Source of the DNA: Arthrobacter ulcerisalmonis
GTDB lineage: Bacteria > Actinomycetota > Actinomycetes > Actinomycetales > Micrococcaceae
Direction: 5' to 3'
Assembly (NCBI RefSeq): GCF_900609065.1
Contig: NZ_UXAU01000009.1
Coordinates: forward strand, 186,001-250,000
Length of the DNA stretch: 64,000 nucleotides
In this document: positions 7,961 through 19,073 of the stretch, in pieces
Numbering within the stretch: the first letter of the stretch is position 1
Layout: each line of letters opens with the position of its first letter
Notes under the pieces: generated by a model
Told to the model about the DNA's origin: nothing
Seen by the model: only the letters and a program-made list of their open reading frames with translations
Database searches by the model: none
Made by a program: the position numbers and the translations under genes

Positions 7961-9940
7961 ATGGCAACTGTGGACTACCGGTCCCTCGCCGGCGACATCC
8001 TTGAGCAGGTGGGCGGAGAGGCAAATATTGCCAGCGCCACGCACTGCGCCACCAGGCTGCGGCTTCGGCTGCGCGATGAGTCCAAGGCCAACACCGATGC
8101 CGTGGAGAAGTTGCCCGGCGTCATCACGGTCATGAAGGCCGGCGGCCAGTACCAAGTGGTGATTGGCGACAACGTCCCCACTGTCTACGCAGAGCTCGGC
8201 AAGCTCACCAAGCTCGCCGACGCCAGCGTGGAAGACCAGGAGCCGGCACCGCAGGGAAACCTGCTGAACCGCTTCATTGACCTGATCTCCTCGATCTTCT
8301 CGCCGATCCTGTGGCCGCTTGCCGGTGCGGGCCTGCTCAAGGCATTCCTCAGCCTCGCCACCCAGCTGGGCTGGCTGGATCCGGTGTCGTCCACCGGTGT
8401 TGTCCTGGCGGCCGCCGCGGATTCTGTCTTCTACTTCCTCCCGCTCTTCCTGGCCATCACGGCTGCCAAGCGGTTCAAATCCAACCAGTTCACCTCCATG
8501 GCCATCGCCGGCGCACTGGTGTACCCGTCCATCGTGGCGATGACTGCCGCAACGGAGCCGCTGACCTTCGCCGGCATCCCCATGGTGATGATGAACTACA
8601 CCAGTTCCGTCATCCCCATCATTGTGGCCGTCTGGCTGCAGGGTTACCTGGAACGGTTCCTGCTCCGCGTGCTCCCAGCCGCGATCCGTAACTTCTCGAC
8701 GCCGCTGCTCACCATCGTGGTCATGGTGCCGCTGATTCTCCTCACCGTAGGCCCCGTCACCACGTTCGCCGCCCAGGGCCTCTCCAACGGCATCACCGCA
8801 GCCTTCACCTTCGCACCGTGGCTGGCTGGCGCCGTCATGGGCGGCTTCTGGCAGGTCTTCGTCCTCTTTGGCCTGCACTGGGGCCTGATTCCGGGCATGC
8901 TGAACGAGATCAGCACCCAGGGCTACTCCCTCCTGATGGGACCGCTGCTGGCAGCTGTCCTCGGCCAGGCCGCAGCGACGCTGGCCGTGATGATCCGCAC
9001 CCGGAACAAGGCCCGCCGCGCCGTTGCCGGCCCCGCAGCGCTCTCCGGCTTCCTCGCCGGGGTCACCGAACCTGCCATCTACGGCGTCAACCTGCCGCTG
9101 AAGAAGCCGTTCTACTTCGGCATCGCCGGCGGCGTGGTGGGTGGCGCTATCGCAGCGGCCGGCGGCAGCGGCGCCACCAGCTTCGTCTTCCCATCATTGC
9201 TGGGCCTGCCCGCCTTCAGCACCGTGGGCAACTTCGGCCTGCAGCTCCTCGGCACCGCCGCTGCGATAATCCTCGCCTTCACCCTGACGTTTTTCTTCGG
9301 TCCCCGCGAACTGGAGGCAGCAGAAGCGGCCGACGCCGGAACACCCGGGACGCCGGCAGCTGACGGTGTGCAGGTGGCGGGGGTAGCCCAAGGAACCAGC
9401 ACTGCCCTAGAAACCAGCGCAGCGACGGAAGCCAGCGCAGCGACGGAAGCCAGCGCGGCACAGGGAGCCAACCCTGCAACCCCCGGCACTGTCAGCGTCG
9501 TTGCCCCGGTGGCTGGCCGGGCCGTGGCACTGTCCGAGGTCCAGGACAAGGTGTTTGCTTCCGGCGCCATGGGCAAGGGCCTGGGCATCGTTCCGACGGA
9601 CGGTCGTATCTACGCCCCCATCTCGGGCACCATCAAGGCCGCTATGAAGACCGGACACGCCTACGGCATCAAGTCGGAGAGCGGCGTTGAAGTCCTGGTC
9701 CACATCGGCATCGACACCGTCCAGCTCGAAGGCCGCGGGTTTGAGGCGGCAGTGACCAGGGGACAGCAGGTGCGCGCAGGCGACCTTCTCGCCGTCGTCG
9801 ACCTTGACCTGGTGAGTGCCGCCGGATACGACACCACCACCCTGGTGATGGTCACCAACACCGCTGCGCTGAACAGCGTTGAGCCTCGGACCGGCGTCGA
9901 CCTCGCCCAGGGCGATCCCGCCATCACCATCCAGGTCTGA
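7961..9940 (+). CDS. PTS beta-glucoside-specific EIIBCA
   Basis: A 659-residue membrane permease that imports and phosphorylates beta-glucosides. Order: EIIB (1-85) with the phosphocysteine in ATHCATRLRLRLRD (Cys29), EIIC membrane domain (about 105-450, motif GVTEPAIYGVNLPLKKPF), a low-complexity linker with repeated AATEAS units (about 470-510), and EIIA (about 515-659) with the active histidine in VLVHIGIDTVQLEG (about His581). It is first gene of an operon with a 6-phospho-beta-glucosidase and an antiterminator, behind a RAT/terminator switch. The substrate is probably an aryl-beta-glucoside or cellobiose/salicin type. Confidence 0.95.
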   Translation: MATVDYRSLAGDILEQVGGEANIASATHCATRLRLRLRDESKANTDAVEKLPGVITVMKAGGQYQVVIGDNVPTVYAELGKLTKLADASVEDQEPAPQGNLLNRFIDLISSIFSPILWPLAGAGLLKAFLSLATQLGWLDPVSSTGVVLAAAADSVFYFLPLFLAITAAKRFKSNQFTSMAIAGALVYPSIVAMTAATEPLTFAGIPMVMMNYTSSVIPIIVAVWLQGYLERFLLRVLPAAIRNFSTPLLTIVVMVPLILLTVGPVTTFAAQGLSNGITAAFTFAPWLAGAVMGGFWQVFVLFGLHWGLIPGMLNEISTQGYSLLMGPLLAAVLGQAAATLAVMIRTRNKARRAVAGPAALSGFLAGVTEPAIYGVNLPLKKPFYFGIAGGVVGGAIAAAGGSGATSFVFPSLLGLPAFSTVGNFGLQLLGTAAAIILAFTLTFFFGPRELEAAEAADAGTPGTPAADGVQVAGVAQGTSTALETSAATEASAATEASAAQGANPATPGTVSVVAPVAGRAVALSEVQDKVFASGAMGKGLGIVPTDGRIYAPISGTIKAAMKTGHAYGIKSESGVEVLVHIGIDTVQLEGRGFEAAVTRGQQVRAGDLLAVVDLDLVSAAGYDTTTLVMVTNTAALNSVEPRTGVDLAQGDPAITIQV

Positions 9941-9999
9941 CCCCAGCAAAGCTGACCACCAGGCCTGACCAAACAGGCCACCCCGGCACCACCCGATGA

Positions 10000-11448
<1,449 letters not shown>

Positions 11449-11548
11449 GCGCTGCAGTTCAGCCTGGTCTGGGGTCACCAACCCCGGACCAGGCCTGCTG
11501 GGCATGAGTTCAACGACGATTTCAATTCAACGACGAAGGGAGGACGGC

Positions 11549-12409
11549 ATGGAAATCCTGCGGGTCTTCAACAACAACGTCGTCCTCGCCAGGGTTGACG
11601 GGAAAGGTGAGGTCATCATCACCGGCCGCGGACTGGGTTTCCAGGCCAAACCAGGCCAGCAGGTTGATGAAGCCAAGGTGGTCCAGGTGTTCGTCCCGGA
11701 CCAAGGCCGCAACGCGGACAACTTCGGCGCCCTGGTTGCCGCCATTCCGCCCGAACACCTGGCGCTCGCGGACCGGGCGTTGGAAATCGCCCGCGCCGGA
11801 ATGTCCGGGCCACTCAATTCCACCGCCGTGGTGGCGCTCGCGGACCACCTGAGTTTCGCCATCAAGCGGCTCCGGCAAGGCATCACCATGGAGTATCCGC
11901 TCCGTGCCGAGGTGTCCCACCTCTACCCGCACGAGCTCCGGCTGGGCCAGCAGATCGTGGAATTCGTGAACCAGGAACTGGCTGATCCGTTGCCTGCCGA
12001 AGAGGCGATTGCCATTGCCATGCACCTGGTCAACGCCGGGTTTGCCAGTGGTGACCTGTCCCGGACGTACCAGATGACGGGCGTCTTCACCCAGCTCTTC
12101 GAGGTGCTGGAGCAGGCCTACGGCAGGGCTTTTGACAGGGACACCGTCAACGCCGCCCGCTTCATCACGCACCTACGCTACTTCTTTGTCCGTGCCCATA
12201 CCGGCAAGCAGCTGGCGGAGGGTTCCACCGGACTGGGCATCGCCATCCGGGCCGCTTATCCTGAGGCGTACGGCACCGCGCTGAAGCTGCAGGCCGTCCT
12301 TGAACTGCGCCTCGGTGAACCGTTGACCGATGATGAGGTCACCTACCTGACCCTGCACGTGGCCCGGATGGCTGACGATATCCGCCAAGCCGGAGCGGTA
12401 ACGCCCTGA
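11549..12409 (+). CDS. BglG/LicT-family transcriptional antiterminator
   Basis: A 286-residue RNA-binding regulator. The N-terminal CAT domain (MEILRVFNNNVVLARVDGKG, residues 1-55) binds the RAT at 7854-7882. Two PTS regulatory domains follow (PRD1 about 65-170, with AEVSHLYPHE; PRD2 about 175-286, with FITHLRYFF). The PTS phosphorylates the PRDs, so antitermination depends on substrate. ATG follows GGGAGGA. It is the last gene of the beta-glucoside operon, so the switch is autogenous. Confidence 0.93.
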   Translation: MEILRVFNNNVVLARVDGKGEVIITGRGLGFQAKPGQQVDEAKVVQVFVPDQGRNADNFGALVAAIPPEHLALADRALEIARAGMSGPLNSTAVVALADHLSFAIKRLRQGITMEYPLRAEVSHLYPHELRLGQQIVEFVNQELADPLPAEEAIAIAMHLVNAGFASGDLSRTYQMTGVFTQLFEVLEQAYGRAFDRDTVNAARFITHLRYFFVRAHTGKQLAEGSTGLGIAIRAAYPEAYGTALKLQAVLELRLGEPLTDDEVTYLTLHVARMADDIRQAGAVTP

Positions 12410-12468
12410 CAGTGGCGACGTAGCCGAAGTGATGCAATCCCTGCTTCGGACGGCTGCGGTGTTTCCCG

Positions 12469-13596
12469 CTACAGCGCCGGCAGGATGTCCCGGGCTTCGT
12501 CGGCGTCCATCCCGGTAGCTTCCAGCAGATCCACCATCAGCGGCCGGTAGAGCATCACCACCGTCTCACCTTCAAGCCGCTGGACCTGCAGGAGCCGCGG
12601 ATGAAGACGCAGGGCGATCTCGCTGAGGTCCTGCCGGGCTGTCCGCAGGTGCGCGCGGCGGGCGCCATCCTGCGTCTCGGCCAACCCCAGCGAGAGTTCA
12701 TCGATGGCGGCGGCAGACTCGAACAACACCTCGGCAATGTTTTCGGTTGCCTCGTCCGAGAGGGCTGCGTGGTTGATGGCACTGGTCAGCCGGCGGGCGA
12801 ACACGCGGCTGTTGCGGAGCGCCAGGTCGATGAAGTCCAGCGATTCCCTGAGCCGGTCCAGTTCGTCCCGGTGCCGGCGGTGGGCTGGGGCCAGCATGGC
12901 AACTTCCCCCGATGTCTGGAGTGTCTGCCGCATCCGGTCCACCAGTTGCTGGCAATTCCGGCCCCTGACCAGAGCGTGCCAGGCCTGGGTGGAGTCGCTG
13001 TTGTTCAGCGCATTCCCACACTCGCGTAAGACTTCGGCCAGTTCGTATAGCAGTTTTTTGACGTCCTGCCGGGGCTCGCGCCGCGGATCCTTCGGCACGA
13101 TCACCGTGATGAGCAGGGCGAACAGGCCCCCCACCACGGCGTCGAAACTGCGCGTGAAGGGGCCGCCGTCGGGCGCTGGCAGCAGGACCACCAGCACCGA
13201 CTGCAACCCCAGCTGGGTGGTAAAAATGCTACCGCTGTCCAGGAACCGGGCCAGCAGGGTGGAGAAGAGGAGCACGATGGCGGCCTGCCAGATGCCGCTG
13301 CCCAGCCAGTGCAGGAGCAGGTCACCCACGGCGATGCCGATGGTGCAGCCCATCCCCACTTCCAGCACCCGCCGCAGCCGCGGCTCACGGGAGAAACCCA
13401 GGGCGATCAGCGAACTGGTGGCGGCGAAGAGCGGGCCCGAATGCCCCAGTACGTACTCGGCGAAGGCGTAGGCGCCCACCGCGCAGACTGTCATCTGGAC
13501 CGCGGGCACCAAGGAGTTCCGGCTGCGCACCATGCCGGTCCGGAAGCGGCCGCGCAGGTATCGCCTGCCTGCTGAGAATCCTGCTGCGGTGGCCAT
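12469..13596 (-). CDS. FUSC-family membrane protein (aromatic acid exporter-like)
   Basis: A 375-residue protein. The N-terminal half has about six hydrophobic segments (VQMTVCAVGAYAFAEYVLG, GIAVGDLLLHWL, AAIVLLFSTLLARFL and others). The C-terminal half is a soluble helical region (about 185-375) typical of FUSC/ArAE-like proteins. The start at 13596 (MATAAGFSAGRR) is preferred over an upstream frame extension. It is convergent with the antiterminator gene and divergent from pstS. The substrate is unknown; an efflux role is family-based inference. Confidence 0.75.
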   Translation of the reverse strand: MATAAGFSAGRRYLRGRFRTGMVRSRNSLVPAVQMTVCAVGAYAFAEYVLGHSGPLFAATSSLIALGFSREPRLRRVLEVGMGCTIGIAVGDLLLHWLGSGIWQAAIVLLFSTLLARFLDSGSIFTTQLGLQSVLVVLLPAPDGGPFTRSFDAVVGGLFALLITVIVPKDPRREPRQDVKKLLYELAEVLRECGNALNNSDSTQAWHALVRGRNCQQLVDRMRQTLQTSGEVAMLAPAHRRHRDELDRLRESLDFIDLALRNSRVFARRLTSAINHAALSDEATENIAEVLFESAAAIDELSLGLAETQDGARRAHLRTARQDLSEIALRLHPRLLQVQRLEGETVVMLYRPLMVDLLEATGMDADEARDILPAL

Positions 13597-13699
13597 GGGC
13601 TCAAGTCTATGGGTGGCGCTCCCACTACGACCGTACATGTGATGTGCGCAATGGTGACCCGGCACATGTAAGCCAATATGCCGCCGTCGTTAATTTGCT

Positions 13700-13729
13700 G
13701 TTCACTTTGGGCAGCCCATCCTGTTACCT
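13700..13729 (+). promoter_or_regulatory. Possible PHO box upstream of pstS
   Basis: GTTCACT and GTTACCT occur 23 bp apart in the same orientation. They resemble the GTTCACC direct repeats bound by PhoP in actinobacteria. The spacing is close to, but not exactly, two 11-bp units. Weak evidence. Confidence 0.3.
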
Positions 13730-13828
13730 CAACCCCATAACTTTCTTGGAGGTACAGAACGTACGCATCGCGCAGCAGGGCTCTCCGTTCCCTGTCCGCA
13801 CTGAATATCCCTGGAAGGGGTACACCCT

Positions 13829-14947
13829 GTGAAGGCACTTCGCTTCAGCCGCCACGCGGCTATTGCTGTTATCGCAGCAGGCACCATCGCGCTCACCGCC
13901 TGCGGTTCAGACAACGCTGCGGGCACCGCCCCGGCAACTGGCGCAGCAACCGGCCCCAAGGTGACCGGCACCCTGACCGGCATCGGCGCTTCCTCGACCG
14001 GCGCAGCCATGGATGCCTGGAAGGCCGGCTTCGCCGCTGCCAACCCCGGCGCCACCGTTCAGTACTCACCGGATGGTTCCGGCGCAGGCCGCAAGGCCAT
14101 CATCGACGGCTCAGCCCAGTTTGCCGGCTCGGATGCCTACCTCAAGGACGAAGAACTGGCAGCCTCCAAGGCCCAGTGCGGTGCCGACGGCGCCATCAAC
14201 CTCCCGGTGTACATCTCCCCGATCGCCGTGGCCTTCAACATCCCGAACGTCACCGAGCTCAAGCTCGACGCCACCACCGTGGCCAAGATCTTCCGCGGCG
14301 AGATCGCCAACTGGAACGATCCGGCCATCGCAGCCCTCAACTCCGGCACCACCTTGCCTGACTTGAAGGTCACCCCCGTGAACCGTTCCGACGATTCCGG
14401 CACCACCACCAACTTCACCGACTACCTGGCCGCAGCCGCACCTGAGGTTTGGACCGACAAGTCGGCCGGCATCTGGCCTGCATCCCTGCAGGGCGAGAAC
14501 GCCAAGGGCACCTCCGGCGTGGTCAAGACCGTCACCGACACCCCCGGCGCCGTGACCTACGCAGATGACTCCGCAGTTGGCGGCAAGCTCGGTACCGCGT
14601 CCATCAAGGTCGGCGACGAGTTCGTGAAGATCTCTGCTGACGCCGCAGCCAAGGCCGTGGAAGCTGGCAGCCCCGTTTCGGGCCGCTCCGCCAACGACGT
14701 TGCCATCAAGCTGGACCGCAAGACCACCGCTTCGGGCGCCTACCCTGTGGTCCTGGTTTCCTACCACGTGGTGTGCAGCACCTACGCCACCCAGGAAACC
14801 GTTGACCTGGTCAAGTCCTTCGAGCACTACGTAGTCTCCGAGGCTGGCCAGCAGGAAGCTGCCGACTCGGCCAAGTCCGCGCCGCTCTCCGCGAGCTTGA
14901 CGGAGAAGGTCAACAAGGCCATCGACTCCATCAAGGTCAAGTCCTAG
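13829..14947 (+). CDS. pstS: Phosphate ABC transporter, substrate-binding lipoprotein PstS
   Basis: A 372-residue exported lipoprotein that captures phosphate for PstCAB. The GTG start follows GGAAGGGG. The signal peptide ends in the lipobox LTAC (Cys about 27). Phosphate-binding signatures are IGASSTGAAMDAWKAGFA, SPDGSGAGRKAIIDG, AGSDAYL and NRSDDSGTTTNFTDYL. It is first gene of pstSCAB. A very stable hairpin right after it probably keeps PstS in excess over the membrane components. Confidence 0.96.
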   Translation: MKALRFSRHAAIAVIAAGTIALTACGSDNAAGTAPATGAATGPKVTGTLTGIGASSTGAAMDAWKAGFAAANPGATVQYSPDGSGAGRKAIIDGSAQFAGSDAYLKDEELAASKAQCGADGAINLPVYISPIAVAFNIPNVTELKLDATTVAKIFRGEIANWNDPAIAALNSGTTLPDLKVTPVNRSDDSGTTTNFTDYLAAAAPEVWTDKSAGIWPASLQGENAKGTSGVVKTVTDTPGAVTYADDSAVGGKLGTASIKVGDEFVKISADAAAKAVEAGSPVSGRSANDVAIKLDRKTTASGAYPVVLVSYHVVCSTYATQETVDLVKSFEHYVVSEAGQQEAADSAKSAPLSASLTEKVNKAIDSIKVKS

Positions 14948-14964
14948 TCAACGCATGACACCAG

Positions 14965-14998
14965 GGTCCCCGCCTCGCCGAAAGGCGGGGCGGGGACC
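14965..14998 (+). terminator. Strong hairpin between pstS and pstC
   Basis: A 15-bp GC-rich stem (left arm GGTCCCCGCCTCGCC, one G-U pair) is closed by a GAAA tetraloop. No T-run follows, only TT. It fits a 3' mRNA stabiliser or partial terminator that lets pstS be expressed above pstCAB. Confidence 0.75.
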
Positions 14999-15049
14999 TT
15001 GGTTCTGCCCGCTCCGTCCGCCAGTTCCTCTTCATCGAAGGGCCGTCGC

Positions 15050-15982
15050 ATGACCGCCACCACCCTGACCCGTTCGCAAGGCGCAGGCCGCGCCGGGGAC
15101 AAAGTCTTCTCCGGTGCAGCACTTGCTGCCGGTTGCCTCATTCTTGTCGTCCTCTTCGGCGTCGCACTCTTCCTCGTGGTCCAGGCCATTCCGGCGCTGA
15201 CCGCACCCGCCGCTGACATCCAGGGCGGCGCAGGCTTCTTCTCCTACATCTGGCCCATCGTGATTGGCACGCTCATCGCAGCGACCATCGCCCTGGTGAT
15301 CGCCACCCCCATCGCCATTGGCGTGGCACTCTTCATCTCACACTTCGCGCCCCGCGGCCTCGCTGCCGGGCTTGGCTACGTGGTGGACCTCCTCGCCGCC
15401 ATCCCGTCGGTTGTCTACGGCGCCTGGGGTGCTGCGTTCCTCGCCAAGGAAATCTCGCCGATCTACAACTGGCTGGCAGACAACATGGGCTGGCTGCCCA
15501 TCTTCCAGGGCCCCGCCTCAGCCACCGGCAAGACCATCCTCACGGCCGGCATTGTGCTGTCCGTGATGGTGCTCCCCATCATCACCTCGCTGTCCCGTGA
15601 AATCTTCCTGCAGACCCCCAAGTTGCATGAGGAAGCTGCGCTGGCCTTGGGCGCCACCCGGTGGGAAATGATCCGCATCTCGGTTCTTCCCTTCGCCCGC
15701 CCCGGCATCATCAGCGCCATCATGCTCGGCCTTGGGCGCGCTCTCGGCGAGACCATGGCCGTGGCCCTGGTGCTCTCCTCCGGAGCCCTGACCGCCAGCC
15801 TGATCCAGTCCGGCAACCAGACCATCGCCGCTGAGATCGCCCTGAACTTCCCCGAGGCAAGCGGACTGAAGGTCAGCACGCTGATCGCCGCCGGCCTGGT
15901 CCTGTTCGTCATCACCCTCGCCGTCAACATGCTCGCGCGCTGGATCATCAGCCGGCACAAAGAATTCTCGGGAGCAAACTAA
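15050..15982 (+). CDS. pstC: Phosphate ABC transporter permease PstC
   Basis: A 310-residue inner-membrane permease with about six helices. The ABC permease (EAA) loop is LHEEAALALGATRWEMIRISVLPFARPGI. The start at 15050 follows GAAGGG. Its stop abuts the pstA ATG, so the two are translationally coupled. It forms the phosphate channel with PstA. Confidence 0.95.
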   Translation: MTATTLTRSQGAGRAGDKVFSGAALAAGCLILVVLFGVALFLVVQAIPALTAPAADIQGGAGFFSYIWPIVIGTLIAATIALVIATPIAIGVALFISHFAPRGLAAGLGYVVDLLAAIPSVVYGAWGAAFLAKEISPIYNWLADNMGWLPIFQGPASATGKTILTAGIVLSVMVLPIITSLSREIFLQTPKLHEEAALALGATRWEMIRISVLPFARPGIISAIMLGLGRALGETMAVALVLSSGALTASLIQSGNQTIAAEIALNFPEASGLKVSTLIAAGLVLFVITLAVNMLARWIISRHKEFSGAN

Positions 15983-17095
15983 ATGACCTCCACGCTCAAT
16001 CCCGTGCGCAGCAAGCGCTCGGCCCTGACCAAGGGTCAGCTGCCCAAGTTCGCTCCGCTCATCGTTTTGGCACTCGCCTTGATCGTGGGTGCCGCCATCC
16101 TCGCCGTCGTGGGTTTCAACGCGTTCGGCTGGGGCGTTGTCTCAGCGCTGCTGTTCGCTGTGGGACTCGTGTCCTGGAGCGCTGCGGTGGAAGGCAGCCG
16201 CAGGGCCAAGGACAAGCTCGCCACCTGCCTGGTGGTCGGCTCGTTCCTCATCGCCTTGCTACCGCTGATCTCGGTGATCTGGACCGTTTTGGTCAACGGC
16301 ATCCCTGGACTGGCTGCTCCCGGCTTCCTGTCCACGTCCATGAACGGCGTCACCGGCGTGCTGGACAACCGTGCAGCTGAAGACGGCGCACCTGTCTTGG
16401 GCGGCGTCTACCACGCCCTCCTCGGCACCATCCAGATCACCATTCTGGCCACCATCATTTCCGTGCCGGTGGGCCTGCTCACCGCCATCTACCTGGTGGA
16501 ATACGGCAACGACGGCCGGTTGGCCCGCGCCATCACGTTCTTCGTGGACGTCATGACCGGCATCCCATCCATCGTTGCAGGCCTCTTCGCCGCCGCTTTC
16601 TTCTTCGCGATCGTGGGGCCGGGCACCAAGACCGGTGCCGTGGCCGCCGTCGCGCTTTCCGTCCTCATGGTCCCCGTAGTGGTGCGCTCCAGCGAGGAAA
16701 TGCTGAAGATCGTCCCCAACGAACTCCGCGAGGCAGCGTACGCGCTGGGTGTGCGCAAGTGGCGGACCATCCTCAAGGTGGTCATCCCGACGGCGATTTC
16801 CGGTATCGCTTCCGGTGTCACCCTGGCCATCGCCCGGGTTATCGGCGAAACGGCTCCCATCCTGGTCACCGCGGGGTTTGCCACCAGCATCAACGCGAAC
16901 GTTTTTGGCGGCTGGATGGCATCTCTCCCCACCTTCATCTACACCCAGATCCTGAACCCCACCTCGCCCGCGAACCCGGATCCGTCCTCGCAGCGTGCCT
17001 GGGGCGCAGCGTTGGTGCTGATCATCCTGGTGATGGTCTTGAACCTCGCGGCACGCCTGATCGCCCGGATGTTCGCACCCAAGGCCGGTCGCTGA
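15983..17095 (+). CDS. pstA: Phosphate ABC transporter permease PstA
   Basis: A 370-residue permease, longer than the usual 280-300 because of an N-terminal extension with two or three extra hydrophobic segments (IVLALALIVGAAILAVVGF, VVSALLFAVGLVSW). The EAA loop is LREAAYALGVRKWRTILKVVIPTAISGI. It starts directly at the pstC stop. Such an N-terminal extension is common in actinobacterial PstA. Confidence 0.94.
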   Translation: MTSTLNPVRSKRSALTKGQLPKFAPLIVLALALIVGAAILAVVGFNAFGWGVVSALLFAVGLVSWSAAVEGSRRAKDKLATCLVVGSFLIALLPLISVIWTVLVNGIPGLAAPGFLSTSMNGVTGVLDNRAAEDGAPVLGGVYHALLGTIQITILATIISVPVGLLTAIYLVEYGNDGRLARAITFFVDVMTGIPSIVAGLFAAAFFFAIVGPGTKTGAVAAVALSVLMVPVVVRSSEEMLKIVPNELREAAYALGVRKWRTILKVVIPTAISGIASGVTLAIARVIGETAPILVTAGFATSINANVFGGWMASLPTFIYTQILNPTSPANPDPSSQRAWGAALVLIILVMVLNLAARLIARMFAPKAGR

Positions 17096-17167
17096 ACCAG
17101 CAGCCCCTTCCGGTCCCGAGGGCCGGATGCCAGACTTCAATTCATACCCAGTCAGTGAAGGAACACC

Positions 17168-17947
17168 ATGTCTAAGCGCATCGACGTCAAGGACCTGAAC
17201 GTGTACTACGGCGATTTCCTTGCCGTAGAGGACGTCACCATCAACATCGAAGCCAAGTCCGTGACCGCGTTCATCGGCCCCTCCGGTTGTGGCAAGTCCA
17301 CGTTCCTGCGGACCCTGAACCGCATGCACGAGGTTTTGCCCGGAGCCCGGGTTGAAGGCGAAGTCCTGCTGGACGGCGACAACCTTTACGGCCCCGGCGT
17401 TGACCCCGTGACGGTCCGCTCGCAGATCGGCATGGTTTTCCAGCGGCCCAACCCGTTCCCCACCATGTCCATCCGGGACAACGTGTTGGCTGGCGTGAAG
17501 CTGAACAACAAGAAGATGCCCAAGGGCGAAGCGGACGTCCTGGTGGAGCGTTCCCTGCAGGGCGCCAACCTGTGGAACGAGGTCAAGGACCGCCTGGAGA
17601 AGCCGGGTTCAGGCCTTTCCGGTGGGCAGCAGCAGCGACTCTGCATCGCCCGCGCCATCGCCGTGGAACCACAGGTAATCCTGATGGACGAGCCCTGCTC
17701 CGCGCTGGACCCCATCTCCACTCTGGCCATTGAGGACCTCATCAACGAGCTCAAGGACCAGTACACCGTGGTGATCGTGACCCACAACATGCAGCAGGCC
17801 GCCCGCGTTTCGGACAAGACCGCGTTCTTCAACATCGCCGGCACGGGCAAGCCCGGCAAGCTGATCGAATTCGGCGAGACGCAGGGGATCTTCAGCAACC
17901 CCACCGAAAAGGCCACCGAAGACTACGTCTCCGGCCGCTTCGGATAA
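17168..17947 (+). CDS. pstB: Phosphate ABC transporter ATPase PstB
   Basis: A 259-residue cytoplasmic ATPase. It shows Walker A (GPSGCGKST, about residues 37-45), the Q-loop ([11 protein letters not shown]), the signature [14 protein letters not shown], Walker B ([13 protein letters not shown]) and the switch histidine (VIVTHNM). The ATG follows GAAGGAAC. It is last gene of pstSCAB, followed by a terminator. Confidence 0.97.
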   Translation: MSKRIDVKDLNVYYGDFLAVEDVTINIEAKSVTAFIGPSGCGKSTFLRTLNRMHEVLPGARVEGEVLLDGDNLYGPGVDPVTVRSQIGMVFQRPNPFPTMSIRDNVLAGVKLNNKKMPKGEADVLVERSLQGANLWNEVKDRLEKPGSGLSGGQQQRLCIARAIAVEPQVILMDEPCSALDPISTLAIEDLINELKDQYTVVIVTHNMQQAARVSDKTAFFNIAGTGKPGKLIEFGETQGIFSNPTEKATEDYVSGRFG

Positions 17948-17971
17948 CCCCTGCTCTAACATCTTCTGACT

Positions 17972-18000
17972 GCATGGCCTCCGGAGCTCGGGGGCCATGC
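17972..18000. terminator. Hairpin between convergent pstB and PiT genes
   Basis: GCATGGCCTCC pairs with GGGGGCCATGC (one G-U) around a 7-nt loop, 24 bp after the pstB stop. It can serve both converging transcripts. Confidence 0.65.
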
Positions 18001-18058
18001 GGCGTTTAAGGCACGTTTCCGGGGTGGCCGCCGCGCATCGCTGGGAGCCGGCCGCCCG

Positions 18059-19072
18059 CTAGATTTCCAGCGGCGTAGCGGCCAGCGCGAGGATGAACGC
18101 GAGGGCCGCCGTCGCGATCGGTGTGAGCAACCAGAGGCCCAGGATGCGGATCACCAGCCTGCGGTTGGTGACGGCGAAGCTTTGGTTGCTGCCCGCTCCG
18201 AGCACCGCCGCGGTCACGGTGTGGGTGCTGGAGAGCGGCCATTGCAGGCCGATCGCACCGACAAAGAGCATCAGGGCGCTGTAGATCTGGGCCACGGAAC
18301 CTCGGAGCGGATCGACGCGCGTCATGCGGTGCCCCACCGTTTGGGAGATGCGCCAACCGCCAAAAAGGGTGCCGATGGTGATCATGATCGCCGTCAGCAG
18401 GACGATCCACAGCGGGATGGTGCCGCCGTCGGAATACCCTGCCGCGATCAAGGCGAGCAGCAGGACTGCGGAGATGCGTTGGCCGTCCTGGAGTCCGTGG
18501 CCGAATGCCACGCTGCCCGCGGCGATCGCCTGGCTGCGCCGGAAGCGTTGGTTGACCACGCTGGGTTGGGTGTGCCGGGCGGCCCAGGTGAAGGGGTACA
18601 CCAGGAGGAAGGCGCCAGCATAAGCCACCACGGGGGAGAGTAGCAGGGGCAGGATCACCTGGACCAGCAAGGAATGATCCACGCCGCCCACGCCTTGGCC
18701 GCCGAGGATGAGGCTGGCGATTCCAGCGCCGGCAAAGCCGCCCACCAGGGCATGCGTTGAGGAAGCCGGTATCCCGCGTCGCCAGAGGATGATTCCCCAG
18801 ACGACGGCGCTGCCCAGGCTCGCCACCAGAATTCCGAGTCCCTCGGGTCCGCGGGGAAGGCTGATCCAGGCTTGGCTGGCCGCGACGGCCAGAGAGGCGC
18901 TGAGTAGGGCGCCCAGCAGGTTGAAGAAAGCAGCCAGCAACACGGCGACGCTCGGGGTCAGGGCACGGGTCCGGGCGGCCACGGCCACTGCTACTGAGAC
19001 GTCGCGGAAGCCGTTGAGAAAAGCAAACGTGGCGGTCAAAACAACCACCACGCCGAAAAGGAAGGGCGTCAC
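18059..19072 (-). CDS. Inorganic phosphate transporter, PiT family
   Basis: A 337-residue membrane protein. PiT signature copies are FAFLNGFRDVSVAVAVAA near the N-terminus and QWPLSSTHTVTAAVLGAGSNQ near the C-terminus, plus a middle STHALVGGFAGAG. The N-terminal motif has DVSVAVA in place of the usual DxANSxA, a divergent form. The GTG start at 19072 lies just past the upstream gene's stop (19074-19076), so the pair is translationally coupled. Low-affinity phosphate, possibly as metal-phosphate, is the expected substrate. Confidence 0.85.
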   Translation of the reverse strand: MTPFLFGVVVVLTATFAFLNGFRDVSVAVAVAARTRALTPSVAVLLAAFFNLLGALLSASLAVAASQAWISLPRGPEGLGILVASLGSAVVWGIILWRRGIPASSTHALVGGFAGAGIASLILGGQGVGGVDHSLLVQVILPLLLSPVVAYAGAFLLVYPFTWAARHTQPSVVNQRFRRSQAIAAGSVAFGHGLQDGQRISAVLLLALIAAGYSDGGTIPLWIVLLTAIMITIGTLFGGWRISQTVGHRMTRVDPLRGSVAQIYSALMLFVGAIGLQWPLSSTHTVTAAVLGAGSNQSFAVTNRRLVIRILGLWLLTPIATAALAFILALAATPLEI

Positions 19073-19073
19073 G

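Noticed and set aside
9360..9480. Repeats in the PTS gene as a mobile or CRISPR-like array
   Set aside because: They are short in-frame Ala/Thr/Glu/Ser codon repeats of the flexible EIIC-EIIA linker.
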